Origin: Marsupella aquatica
Lineage: Eukaryota > Marchantiophyta
DNA: 64,000 nt
Direction: 5' to 3'
Assembly: GCA_973895155.1 (NCBI GenBank)
Contig: OZ316898.1
Coordinates: forward strand, 8,308,001-8,372,000
Positions 13,101 through 24,103 of the stretch are shown one piece after another. The number at the start of each line of letters is the position of its first letter. The first letter of the stretch is position 1. The notes beneath the pieces were generated by a model, which did not search any database, was not told the DNA's origin, and worked only from the letters and a program-made list of their open reading frames with translations. A program made the position numbers and the translations under genes.

Positions 13101-14317
13101 CTGTTTAACAACTTCTGATATACTGGTGGTGCCCATGTCCACGAGAGATTCCGCATCTCATCGGGCAGTTGTTTGGCCAATCGTATTACAGCCTGGATGT
13201 ACACGATTGACGTTTATTCTCAGAAATGGCATGAACATTAGCTGAACTAGCGAAGATGAAGGTTGTCGAAAAGAAAACGATGGCCAGAAATACCCAGTTG
13301 AGTAGAGATCCAAGACAGCGTGTCAAGACGCTTGAAACAACATCTCCGTTACTACTTGAAGGGCTACTCTAGAGTCGAGAGCTACGAGGACAAATCAATC
13401 ACGGCAAGAGATTTCGGACGTCCAGGAAGAAAATGCGCCTTCAACGCCATCCCTGACTAGAGCATAGACAGACCGTAGAAACGAGGAAGAGAGAACACAA
13501 AATCCCAGGAAGAAAGTTATAAACAAGAGAAGCTGTCATGCCTGAAAAGCTTCGTAAGTGATGGCTATCGATGCCGAGGGGTTATCGATGCCATGCATCA
13601 ACACATCCACGATCATCTTCAGATGCGATGAGACGTGGGATGTCGTCATCTCTTGCATTGCCAGACACTATCCCAGACTTTAAACGCCTGCAACATGACA
13701 AACAGCTACTTTAGGATAACTACAGTACCAATCAGTACTTCATAAAAATGGGAGGAGGAGCCCATCCTTCAATACAAACTTGGGAAAAGTTTGAAAGTTC
13801 ATCGGATCTAAGAACAAAGAACTCAACTGTAATCAATGCAAGTCGAGGCAAGGTGAGTGCCAATCCAAGGTGAGTGCCAACCCAAGGGGAGTAGCTTGTT
13901 GCTAGTAGCGGTAATGAGAGCTAAACGAGCGAGCAGAAATTTGCAAGCCTCATCATCTGCATAAAGCAATTCAAGTATATGTGACTGAGGTGAGCGCTGA
14001 TTGCTTCCCATCACCACATCGCTTACACTGGACCAATTAGGCAGCTGTCTGGAAAATTTGTCAGAACGTAAGAAGAGAGACTTAGACAGCGTTTTCCGTG
14101 TCTTGGCACCGGGGCATGTTTTGGTACATCTTTACGAGCCAAGTTATGCAACACGATGCAGATCAACGCAAGCCATGTGACACGTTTGAGCTTTCCTCAA
14201 ACATTGCTCAAACCCAAGAAGACGATGGAGGGCATTACAACCCCTTACCAGGTAGCATGGCCACAAACCTCTTCCGATGTAAAATGAAGCCCAAAGACCC
14301 TCAATGCTGCCGATGAG
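7104..14317 (-). CDS. RIF1: RIF1-like protein (Rap1-interacting factor 1, N-terminal domain), 5' partial
   Basis: Rif1 proteins are chromatin-associated and control replication timing; yeast and animal members recruit protein phosphatase 1. Exons I could place, in transcript order: 14249-14317; about 13880-14027; 13542-13667; 13016-13192; from 12830 down to about 12600; about 12573-10587; 10105-9898; 9863-7104. The helical-repeat N-terminal domain is recognisable: a SSAALRVFGL helix, CLAMQEM, ITYEAFQ joined to AVIRLAKQLP, AWGWLIKLLG, and RLKLLLIPLV, which is typical of Rif1. The last exon alone is 919 codons, with a low-complexity, basic-to-acidic tail (KLKFQDDSEEVEYVVIP) and no other domain. 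Junctions 12565-10587/10105-9898/9863 keep phase. Oddities: a GC donor at 13541; a frame change near 12574-12608; an unresolved donor after about 13880. The start codon and first exon(s) were not found. Family assignment is strong; the exon model is incomplete. Confidence 0.8.
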
Positions 14318-14780
14318 CTATCAAGAAAGACAAGCGCGCAACATCGTTAATTATGAAAACACAATGGCATTTCCCAAGTGTGCAGAAACCATCGACAACC
14401 ATTATGGAGCAATGACCAAAACTCCGAGGGCAATGCCGCTATCAGAGCACGTACGTCCAATCCGAAAGTCACTGGCAAAGGCCATGGTGGACTCCTTGCT
14501 CTGCGCTCCAGCAGTGGTTTCTACTCATGCTCGTGCGATGCGAAATGTAACGATTCCCCATTTTCAAACCTTGCCCGCCTAGTGCCAAAATCAATTTGCT
14601 TCAACTCACTTTCTGGCGCGAATTCCCGGATTGCCGCCATTCTCGCTCGTCCCCCTTTCCTTCCTTCCTGCCTTCCTTCTTTCTTTTGCTTTCCCTCCGT
14701 CTTTCTCTTGTCTTGTCTTGGCCCAACAAGAACTTACTGTGCCCAACAACTTACTACATTTACCTGAGTAAGTCTTTCTG
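14318..14780. other. Region 5' of the RIF1-like exons
   Basis: The missing first RIF1 exon(s) and promoter should lie here or beyond the satellite array. A short minus-strand open stretch near 14400-14530 (MAFASDFRIGRT...) has no convincing similarity to Rif1 N-termini. The plus strand carries a CCTTCC/CTTTCT-rich pyrimidine tract near 14650-14720. Nothing else is supported. Confidence 0.4.
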
Positions 14781-14861
14781 TAACACAGCTCCATGGCGCC
14801 ATATTATTCCTTGGTGCTAGAGTGGCGCCATATTATTGCCTTACTAGCTCAATACCCGTGC

Positions 14862-16075
14862 GTTGCACAAAAGATGTCGTGATGGCCAAGATGTTGAGAA
14901 CAAAAGATGTCGTGTCGGCCAAGAGGTTGTTGATAAGAAAGATGTCATGTCGCCCAAGATATCATTGAGAACAAAATATGTCGTGTCGGCCAAGATGCCA
15001 GTGATAACAAAAGATGTTGTGTCGGCCAAGAGGTCGCTGAGAACAAAAGATGTCATGTCGGCCAAGAGGTCATTGAGAAGGAAGATGTCGTGTCGCCCGA
15101 GATGTTGTTGAAAACAAAAGATGTCATGTCAGCCAAGATGTCAATGAGAACAAAAGATGTCATGTCGGCCAAGAAGTTGTTGAGAACAAAAGATGTCGTG
15201 GAGAAAATACCCATGCGTTGCACAAAAATTGTCGTGAAGGAAAAAGGATGTTGTGTCCCCCAAGATGTTGTTAAGAAAAAAAGATGTCGTGTCACTCAAG
15301 ATGTTATTAAGAAAAAAGATGTTGTGTCATCTACGATGTCATTAAGAAAAACAAATGTTGTGTCGCCCAAGATGTTATTATTTAAGAAAAAAGATGTTGT
15401 GTCACCCAAGATGCCGTTAAGAAAAAAGATGTGGTGTTGCCCAAGATGTTCTTAAGAAAAAATGTTGTGTTGCCCAAGATGTTGTGAAGAAACCTGTGGG
15501 TTGCACAAAAGATGTTGTTAAGAAAAAAGATATTGTGTCACCAAAGATGTTATTAAAGAAAAATAAATTGTGTCACCAAAGATGTTGTTATGTAAAAGAT
15601 GTCGCAAAGTAAAAGATGGCATTAAAAAAGGTCCTGGAGTAAAAAGATGTTGTTCAGAAAAAAAGAAGTCGTGTCGCCAACGGTGTCATGAAGTAAAAAG
15701 ATATTGTCAAGCAAAAACTGATGTCATTACGTGAAAGATATTGCCAAGTAAAAAGATGTAGGGGCGCCAAAGATGTTGTTATGTCAAAGACATTGTCAAG
15801 TTCAAAGAAATCGTGTTGCCAAAGGTGTTGTGAAGTAAAAACTACGTTATCAAGTAAAAGATGTCGTCAAGTAAAAAGTTGTTGTGACGCCAATAATGTC
15901 GTTATGTCCAAGGTCAATGTGGTCAAGTAAAAAGATGTTGTTACAATATCAAAGATGTCGTCAAATAAAACTATGTCTTGACTCCAAAGCTGTCGTCAAG
16001 TAAAACAATGTCGTTAGTCATAGATGTTGTGAAGTAAAACATGTTGTTGCATTAAATGTCGTTAAGGAAAAGATG
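14862..16075 (+). repeat. Minisatellite inside element A
   Basis: Units of about 35-37 bp, of the form aaaagatgtcgtgtcggcc + aagatgttgttgagaac, repeat from 14862. Toward the right they shorten and drift into 17-18-bp units (aagtaaaagatgtcgtc) by about 15600-16060. The same motif continues sparsely at 16795-17020, after the LINE-like fragment. The gradual change in unit length and sequence along the array is the notable feature. Long frames in it, such as 14863-15111, are repeat artefacts. Confidence 0.85.
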
Positions 16076-16600
16076 TGCAGAAAATGTCAATAAATTTTAT
16101 GTTCTTGCTCAAAAGCGGGCTCCTAGAATTAAGGCAAGCGATGGGGAATGCAAGTGCTGCTGTGGGCAGATTGAGTCATTGCCGCACCTGTTTTTTTAGC
16201 TGTGGTTTTGATGCGTGGTGCTGGCAGCTATATCATGCGGTACTTGGGGACCTCCACTCGCCCTGTGATGCGGGGCTGATGGCCATTGTAGACGACTCGT
16301 TGGGGAAGAGTTTGGTGCACTCTGTAAAGATTTATGTGCTGTACCAGATGTTGTGGCTACTGTGGACAGCTCGCAATGTGCATATGTTTCAACCTAGTGG
16401 CCATCATACATTTGATTTTGGACTGGTTCTCTCAAAGATGGCTGTGCACTTGTACACTGTCAGTCGTTGGCTTCAGGTTGGCAGGAAACACTCTTGGCTT
16501 ACTCAAGCCTGGGAGTGGAGTGATGTAAATCGCAAGAAGTGGTTTAGGTCGGATCAGAGGCGATATGTCACAGGTATTGCTTGAGGATTCTTTGGTTATT
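16075..16600 (+). pseudogene. LINE-like reverse transcriptase zinc-binding fragment
   Basis: The translation carries a CKCCCGQIESLPHLFF-like zinc-binding motif in one frame (about 16140-16195). It then shifts by one base in a run of T's (about 16190-16197) to a frame that continues SCGFDAWCW ... LWTARNVHMF to the stop at about 16584. This C-x2-C...H...C plus tryptophan-rich tail is the layout of the zf-RVT domain at the C terminus of plant LINE polyproteins. The upstream polymerase is absent. A tttataaaaaatcc tail near 16780 could be the old LINE 3' end. It lies inside element A, with minisatellite on both sides, so it inserted into or was captured by that element. Confidence 0.55.
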
Positions 16601-17664
16601 GTGTATTGGTGCCCATTGTTGGGTCATGATAAGGCCCTGGTAGGTTTTTTGTGCCCTTGTGCGCCCAATTGTGCGTGGGGGGCTGTTGGGCATTGTCCCT
16701 TGTTTGTGCTCTGCCCGTTTTTGGTGTGCTGGTCTGTTTATCCCCCCTGTCCGTGGGGTTTCACGGTATTAAAATTTATAAAAAATCCATTCCAAGTAAA
16801 AGATGTCATTAAGTAAAAGACATCATTGGGCAAAAGATGTCTAAGTAATAAAAGATATAGCTGGCAAAAGATGCCAAAGCATAATGAATGTCATTATACT
16901 AAAGATGTTATTAAGAAACATGTCATAGCACAAAATATATGACTGAGTAAAAGATTTTCTGATTAAAAAGATCTCACTGTCCAAAACATGTTATCTAGTA
17001 AAAGATGTCATGGGGCGAAAAATGAGTGACAACAACCACAAAGTATCACCAGTTAAGAATGATTTTTGTCTTCCTCTTTGTATTTTTCATTTTTTAATTC
17101 CTTGTAAACCTTTAACCCCCCCCCCTTCTTTTAGGCCTTTTGTACTATTTTTGGTTTGATGTTTTCTATTAAATTATGTAATAACCTCCTTGTATGACAT
17201 AGATTATCATGGGGGTACTTGATATGGATGTCTAGGCATGGAGAGTACTATTTGTATGCATTGATGATTTCCTATGCATGGATAGTACACGTAGATGGTC
17301 CATAAAGTACTTGATTATTGTGCATTGACATTCCCCTTTATTTCTTGTTTGGAAAACGTCACACTAAAATAATTCAATTCTGGTTTATTCCTTCTCTTGG
17401 TTAGATTTTTTAATTTTTGTGCCCTGCAAATGTGAATGACGACCACTCTTAAAAGTGGCGCAACCGTGTATTATAGGAGTTAATTAGTGCTAGATACCTT
17501 TTCTCAACACAGCTCCATGGCGCCATATTATTGCCTTGGTGCTAGAGTCTGTTTCACAGCTCCATGGCGCCATATTATTGCCTTAGTGCTAGAGTTGTTC
17601 CGCAACACATCTCCATGGGGCCATATTATTGAGGTGGTGCTAGAGTCTGTTCCACAGCTAAAGT

Positions 17665-17966
17665 AACTCCTATATTAAAGGGTTGTGCCCCTTTTTGAAG
17701 TGGTCTCGTCATTCAAAATTGCAGTGTCATAAAACGAACTAATTAATAAACATAAGGCACAGAACCAAAAGTCACAACATCTTTTTTCTCAACGACCTCT
17801 TGGCCAACACAACATTTTGGACGACATGACATCTTTTTTTCAACGACCTCTTGGCCGACACGACATCTTTCTTCTCAACAACCTCTTGGCCAACATGATC
17901 TCTTTTGTTCTCAACGACATCTTGGCTGTCACGACATTTTTGTGCAACGCACGGGTATTGAGCTAG
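17665..17966 (-). mobile_element. Unclassified non-autonomous element, copy B (302 bp)
   Basis: An inverted short relative of element A. On the minus strand it starts CTAGCTCAATACCCGTGCG (ending at 17966), carries five or six minisatellite units (about 17770-17950) and ends with gaatgacgagaccactt, GGGGCACAACCC and TATAGGAGTT at 17665. It interrupts a satellite unit between cacagct and tggcgcc. No clean target duplication is visible for this copy. Confidence 0.75.
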
Positions 17967-18290
17967 TGGCGCCATATTATTGCCTTAGTGCTGAAGTCTT
18001 TTCCTCGACACAGCCCCATGGCACCATATTATTATTGCCTTAGTGCTAGAATCTTTTCCTCAACAGCGCTACATGGCGCCATATTATCGCCTTAGTGCTA
18101 GAGTCTTTTCCTCTACACGGCTCCATGGCGCCGTATTGACGCCTTTGTGCTAGTGTCTTTTCCTCAACACAGCTACATGGCGCCATATTATTGCTCTAGT
18201 GCTATAGAGTCTTTTCTGCAACACAGCTCCATGGCGCCATATTATTGCCTTAGTGCTAGACTCTTTTCCTCAACAAAGCTCGATGTTGTA

Positions 18291-19850
18291 CTTAATGTAG
18301 AACAGGTTTGGTGTTTGAGTTCATATTGGACCTGCAAATTTAATTTTCAAACGTAAGGCCATGACCTTGTGTTTGGCGAAAGACCTTTTTGCATGGCATT
18401 TTGCAAAAACAGCTTTCAATGACATTGTCACTAAAAATATTTCAATTGACAAGACTGGCGCTACTAGCTATCATTCAATTTAAAAATATGTTTTTGTAGA
18501 TGGTTATGTTTGTTATGTTGGTGAACTTGTCATCCATATACAAAAACCGTGACATATTTGATATACAATAAAAAAATGTTTGTATTGTCAATTGGAAGAT
18601 CTTTAGTGGCAAAACAGTTAATATTTGTTTGCAAAAAAGTCAGAACAAGCTTATTGAAGGGGCGCACTTGGCTAGTTTAATTAATTAAAGTTTTCTTATT
18701 TTTAATGTAAATTGTGCTTTGGGGAGAAGAACCCCCAAAACAACTCTTTGTGACAGCAAGTAGAATTTTGAAAAATTTTCTTTCTGTTTATATGAATTTC
18801 ACATTTGAAATTTCACAGTAAAGAACTAAAATTTCACATGTAAAAAGTTATACCTACACCAAAAAGTCAGTTTTATATCAAATTACTCATAACATTCTTA
18901 AATTTGTATCACAGATTATTTCAAGGTTTTTTAAAATTTACCATTTTGCTTGAACCCCACAGATGGGGGGAATCAGCAGGCCCAAATCATTTCTCATTCT
19001 CAACTCTCATTAATTATCTAGGTTTATCAGAGGCCAAGATGGTACTATAGTAACTTTTGCTGCCAGTGGTTTTCAAATTGGTGAAATATTGCCAAAAATC
19101 TTTCTTTCTCCAACTCTTGGCAAAATGATACAAAGAAAATTCAGAGGAACAAATATTAAAGAATGTTTGCTATAATCTGCCTTTAGTTGTGGTTGGATTT
19201 GGGAGATCTTTCAAGATCCGATGGTTGTCCTTAAGATCAGGAAAGTTCCAAGGCTCTCCATATTAATTTAAATAATAAATATTTGATCCTGCCTTTGTAT
19301 GCTTTTATTGCCTATCCCCCTTGTTGGTTTTTCTTTGCAATTGATGTAAAATGAACCCTATCACATTGTCCTACTCCTATACTTCAATTCATTCACTCAA
19401 TGAAAATACCAATTTCAATAATTTGTGGCTAATCCTAAATTCCAAAACAAACAAAAGTGGAATCTAATTAGTGGCTAAAGCTTAACTACACGTAAATTTG
19501 CAACTCAAATTTCTTTGCCCCTCCAGCCCCTCCATTTTCCCTCTCCCAGTCCCAACTCACTTTTCTTTCTAGATTCCCGTCAATCTTGTCATCTGGTAGG
19601 TTTGATGAGGGTCATCAAAGACTTTTGAAAAATCTACGTTTCTTAAAAAAAAAACAATTCTAAGTAGGTCCCCAACTAGGCAACAACCTAAGAAAATTTA
19701 GCCCAATCAAACTCAAGATGGCAAAATTATTGCAACATGTTATTTTGAGGCATCTTAGGATTTTGGCGTAGGTACCTAATACCCTAAATGGCTTGAACCA
19801 AGTGGAAGCAAAAAAAGATGTAGTGGTAGCAGAAGAGATGCACTGCTAGC
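18291..19850. other. AT-rich intergenic region
   Basis: No gene, RNA or structured repeat is supported on either strand. The base composition is strongly AT-rich, with many short homopolymers. Confidence 0.5.
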
Positions 19851-20257
19851 CAGGGGGTCGACTTCCAAAAATTGTAGGAACCATGTGAAATCCAAAATAT
19901 GTCTTTTTGATGGAGATTAGCTAAATATTTAAAAGGCGTAGGTAGTAAAAGAGGATATTTTAAACTCAAATTTATAAAATATTATATAATATACATTTTA
20001 TAAAATAAAATGATAATTAATATTAAAAAATAAACATATTTTTAGAATTAATTTTTTTAAATATGAGTGTTTGCATTGGTTATGATCGCACGTTGTCGTG
20101 GGGATTCTCTTTAGAAGGCTAGAATCTATATTGTATTATTTGAGTTTATATGAAGAGGGTTTTACTTAAAAGCTTCATAGTAGTACTATTAGAGCATATA
20201 TGTTACGTTCTATATGTAGTGTGTATATTCTACAATGGTACACAGTAGTTCCACCAT

Positions 20258-20518
20258 TTACGCATAATAGTTTTACAAACTAGATGCATAATAATTCCAC
20301 CAACTACGCATAGTAATTGCACCAATTACGCATAGTAGTTTTACCTACTATGCATAATAGTTGCACCAATTACGCATAGTAGTTTCACCAACTACGCATA
20401 GTAGCTGCACCAACTATGCATAGTAGTTGCACCAATTACGCATAGTAGTTCCACCAATTACGCGTAATAATTCCACCAACTACGCACAGTAGTCCCACCA
20501 ACTATGAATAGTACTAGC
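20258..20518. repeat. 22-bp minisatellite
   Basis: About twelve units of the form agtagttgcaccaattacgc, with the next unit beginning at. Units contain the near-palindrome ACTACGCATAGTAGT, and adjacent units differ by a few substitutions. The array lies in the left part of the nested element. There are no unique spacers, so it is not CRISPR-like. Confidence 0.85.
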
Positions 20519-20810
20519 ACACTTATAGGTGCTTGATGCTTGCCACTTGGCTTCCATCCAAGGGTCAAGGCATCGATCCATGCCCTCTTGGAAAACACAA
20601 AGGAGCACTATAAATAAAGTGAAGAGGAGCACACTCTCCTCATTCGCATTGTTTGATCTATCGTGTTGGACTCGCAACACTATAAGGAACTCTTCCCTTC
20701 TCGTGCACATGTCTTGTTTATTATTTACCTTCATGCTTGGGTACTAACTTGATTGTTAGCCTTAGAACTATTTTATGTTTTATGTTTATTAGTCTTGAGA
20801 TCAATTTAGT

Positions 20811-21370
20811 GTGTTTGTAATGAATAATATGATAAATAGAGTACCTAGAGTTTATCCCCCACCTGTTGTGCCATTTGTCAATCCTTTCTTAATTAGAATT
20901 CATTGTCTTAGCAAGCATACCATGAGAATGCATCTTCTTTATCATTTTGGGTTTGAGTTAATGGAAACAGTTATGAATAGCGATGCACCATTTGTATACC
21001 CGATTGTTGTTTATGGAAATGAATGGAATGTAACTATTTTTATTTTATATTAGATGGATTTTAATAGACAATCCGTAAATGTACCGGAGTTAGATTTGAA
21101 TAGGCTTCCTAATAATGTGTCTGATTTTCCTTCATCTATTGACATTAGAGTGGTATGCCGTAAAAAGGTTGATTGTAGAGATGTTTTAGTTAGAAAGTAT
21201 GGAGATGAAAGATACAATGTTATGCTTAGGATGCCAGAGCCTGTGATTATATCATCTATGGTAAATCTTAAGATCATAGTCTTTGTTTTCTATAATTGAC
21301 TTATCTAATTGTAGGATTCGTTGGAAATTGCAATCTATGACTTGACTTGGGAAGTAAGTTATGTGGAAAG
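20811..21370 (+). pseudogene. Gene-like fragment of unknown function in the nested element
   Basis: A plus-strand frame at 21054-21260 encodes about 69 residues (MDFNRQSVNVPELDLNRLP...) and ends at a plausible GT donor. A 54-bp AT-rich intron with a TTGTAG acceptor would join it to DSLEIAIYDLTWEV at 21315. An upstream frame from 20811 encodes DAPFVYPIVVYGNEW. The codon pattern looks like a real exon, but I recognise no family. It may be a captured host gene piece or the remains of a transposase N-terminus. Confidence 0.3.
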
Positions 21371-21630
21371 AGGATAGGCCGATTCGAGGCTTAGTGTGAG
21401 GAAGCCGCTCATCGTAGAGTGGGACAAAGGCTGTGAGAGATATTTTAGAGGATACCGGTGAGAGAAATTGATCGACAAAGGGGATCGCAAGGGTAATGTG
21501 AGGTGAGAAAAGACGTCTTTTGGAAAGGTTTCTTCCAAGATAGGAAAAACAAGAGCTCGGTGCTTCCCAAGAACTAAAGATTCCCCCAACAACGTGGTAC
21601 CCCAAAATATAAACTTAGTTGACCTCTCAA

Positions 21631-24060
21631 AATGCATTGGAAGTGAAATACTTTCTTGGCCAGAAGTGTCAAGCAACCACTGCCACTGGATATTGTTAAG
21701 TTTGCTTGGTCATTGATCTAAAGACAATCCTGCAAGTTTTGGCTACCAAGATAAGTAAATTAAGAAGTGAAAGGATTACGAGGTAGTAGCGATAGACAAT
21801 GTGGAGAAATTTGAGAGAGAGTCATTTCCAGACGTAGGCCCTTCTGTAATTTCCAATGTAATTTTGCTGCTCAAGAGAGTATCACATAGTACTCCCATGG
21901 CGATGTGGTTTGTTTAGTCAGTGCTTTCCTTGAAGATTTACTTCAATACAAATCATTTAAAGGTTGTTCTTATAGTACAAAATATATAGATGGAATCCTT
22001 GGATCACGACACTTGATTTGTCATGACAAGCAAACTCTGCACATAGCAATGAGTAGGGCAACGTGATGTGAGGGTGTCTGAAAGAAGATTTGAAAACTTT
22101 GATAGTATTAGAATTATGGACTCTTCAAAGATTTTGATAATATTCACTAGCAAGTTTGCTAGATATATCTGTCACAGCGGTCACACAAGAATAGAGAAAA
22201 GTTTACATGAATCAAAAGCTGCAAATAGCTTTGTTACAATAACAAATAAATTATCTTGTATCCTATGAAATAGCATATGCAACATTGACCAGCTTTGATG
22301 TTTTCTACTACATTTATGAGATAGTGGGCATTAAAAAAGTGTATGATTCTTTGGAGAACTTAGATGGCATAGTCTGGGATTCAAAAAAACCTCCTTTTAT
22401 TGTAGCAATGCATTACATGTTGATCTTAGCAAAAGCAGATATGCGTAGGGATACAAATTCAAGGTGAAAGCCAATGATGTCTATTTATCATGAGGCGACA
22501 ATAAGTGGATCAGAATAAAGAACCATCATCTTTTGAAGAACATAAGAGGTCACCTGAAGATCGTCCCCAGGGAATGCACCTCTGCAAAAATCAGCTTCTT
22601 GCTAACCCTTTAAAAGTTTAAAATAGGATATTTTGGCGAAGGATTTGCATATGGCCAAAATTCCCTATGCCACAAGATGGAGTGGGACTTTTCTTGGAAA
22701 ATTAGATAGTCATAAGATAGCCAATAAAGTTGTGCATTCAGGTTCCAGTCAAACAAAGGTTTTAGAACACAAAACAATTGTCTACTATAAATTTCAAGAT
22801 CTTTGAAGAAAATATATTTCCAAACTTGTAGGATGTAGAAGCAGAAGTAGTCGTAAGTGCCAGATGTAATGAAAAATGAGAGATTCTGAGAAAGATGCAC
22901 GTAGTCTTGGTCCTCCGCCCAATGCTTCTAGATATGAATGAAATTGGAAAGTAAGGTGTTGCTGGAAGCGCATGACACCACATTGACTTCAATTGCAGTA
23001 CTATAAAGGAATATACACTTGAGTTTTGGTCATGACCTTTTTTTGTAGAAATATCATTTAATCTGTTTTTCTTTCTGTTTGTACTCCCAATAGATGTAAC
23101 AAAACATTTGCTTTGCTCTTTATCTTTGTTAGCATGTACTGCCAAGCAGATTCAATAAGATATAGCAACAGACTTTGTATTCTATCTCAAATGATACAGG
23201 ATGTGAGGAGATTGACAGGATGTGAGGAGATTGACAGAGATGAAAATAGATTTCTAAACCAATGTGAAGTCATCACCAAGAATGAAGCCAAAGCCACCAG
23301 ATCAAAGACTGGCTTAAATACAATGGAAAGTTAGAGCTAGGAGTCCATATCATATATAGTTTTGTGAGGAGGTGTAGAAACTTTAAAAGGAGTTTTTTCA
23401 TTAAACAGCAGCGAGATGAACAATGGATTCCATTTATAGATTCAAGGTACAGGTAGAACCTCGACCAAGGAAGAAAAAAAACTGAGTGACCTTGCTACCT
23501 CCACACATACAATAGACATCCGCATGCTGAAAAATTACTAGTGACACCCACCCCACATACAGTTTGATAATAGATGACCAAATTACAGGCTTTTGTTTAA
23601 AGAATTTGGAACCAACAATCATATTTGCTGTTTTGCAATAGAGCATGTTGTTTTGATGCATTCCAATTTTAACGTAATGAAAAAGTATATGAAAAATATG
23701 CTATTTTTACTAAATTCAAATTGAATTTAAAAAAAAAGTCATTTGATATGAACTAATGGAAATGAGTACTTAAAGAAAAGTTTAAGGGGAGAATCAAAGA
23801 GCAACAGTCTCTAACTGTGTGTACTCATAAAGGAGGTACAGGGGCAGGGGTGAGGGCTAATAAGGGCAAAATATGATATCAAAAAAACAATGATACTAGT
23901 TTCATTGCATAGCACCTCTTGTCTAGGTTGGGGAGTCAGAGGTCAAGAGCTCGAACCTTATACACAATGAGACCTTTTTGACAAAAATGCAAGGGGACTA
24001 AATAATTATTTGAAACTGGGCTACAGAACACGTGTGCATAGGAAGAAATGTTATTGGTGT
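21631..24060. other. AT-rich intergenic region
   Basis: No gene recognised. Contains a short tandem copy of ggatgtgaggagattgacag at about 23200-23238, and a fragment at 23401-23452 that resembles 26100-26155 (see the duplicated segment at 25512-26350). Frames in this stretch are short and have no recognisable motifs. Confidence 0.5.
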
Positions 24061-24079
24061 GGGGGGGGGGGGGGGGGGG
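24061..24079. repeat. G19 homopolymer tract
   Basis: Nineteen consecutive G's. A second G19 run lies at 30738-30756, followed by further G-runs. Such tracts can form G-quadruplexes and are error-prone in sequencing, so their true length is uncertain. Confidence 0.9.
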
Positions 24080-24103
24080 TGGTTAAATTAATTTCAAATT
24101 AGA

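Larger units (their letters stand above)
14844..17483 (+). mobile_element. Unclassified non-autonomous element, copy A (2.6 kb)
   Basis: The element starts CTAGCTCAATACCCGTGCG and ends TATTATAGGAGTTAA. The disrupted satellite unit (gcctta + gtgctag) shows both ends precisely, with TTA at 14841-14843 and again at 17484-17486, consistent with a 3-bp target duplication. The two ends are not inverted copies of each other. The interior is a long minisatellite followed by a LINE-like fragment and AT-rich DNA; before the right end comes gaatgacgaccactc and a GC-rich block (aaaagtggcgcaacc). Copies B and C share both ends. The ACCCGTGCGTTGCAC motif near one end recalls some plant Helitrons, but canonical TC/CTRR termini are not clear, so the class is left open. 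Confidence 0.7.
14780..18290. repeat. ~52-bp satellite array, split by two insertions
   Basis: Repeated units of the type ...cacagctccatggcgcc + atattattgccttagtgc + tagagtcttttcctcaa occur at about 14785-14843, 17487-17660 and 17967-18290, roughly ten units in all. The array is interrupted by elements A (14844-17483) and B (17665-17966), which sit in opposite orientations inside single units. The units hold a perfect palindrome, ATGGCGCCAT. No coding function is apparent. Confidence 0.8.
20093..21592. mobile_element. Nested terminal-inverted-repeat element (~1.5 kb) inside MITE copy 3
   Basis: The left end reads TTGTCGTGGGGATTC; the right end, reverse-complemented, TTGTTGGGGGAATC. The target duplication is CG (20091-20092 and 21593-21594), or ACG if the terminal A is counted as target. 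A 2-3-bp duplication fits the Tc1/mariner or PIF/Harbinger/CACTA groups, but the terminal sequence decides for none of them. The interior holds a 22-bp minisatellite and a gene-like fragment on the plus strand. No transposase was recognised. Confidence 0.6.
19851..21630. mobile_element. hAT-type MITE, copy 3: decayed and split by a nested element
   Basis: The left portion, 19851-20092, follows the order of MITE copies 1 and 2: GGGGGTCGACT end, ggaaccatgtgaaatccaaa, AT-rich centre, then tatgatcgcacg. It stops at gatcgcacg, exactly where the other copies continue with tggtaccccaaaatata. That missing tail, tggtaccccaaaatataaac + ttagttgacctctc, is found at 21595-21627. The DNA between is therefore a later insertion (next entry). 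The outer ends have drifted and no 8-bp duplication is detectable. Confidence 0.75.

Noticed and set aside
14863-15455. Several 80-120-residue frames rich in DVM/SAK/RCR repeats on both strands
   Set aside because: They are translations of the minisatellite in element A. The repeat unit, not selection on protein, keeps the frames open.
20258-20518. CRISPR-like array of short repeats
   Set aside because: The units are contiguous with no unique spacers, there are no cas genes, and the DNA is eukaryotic. It is a 22-bp minisatellite.
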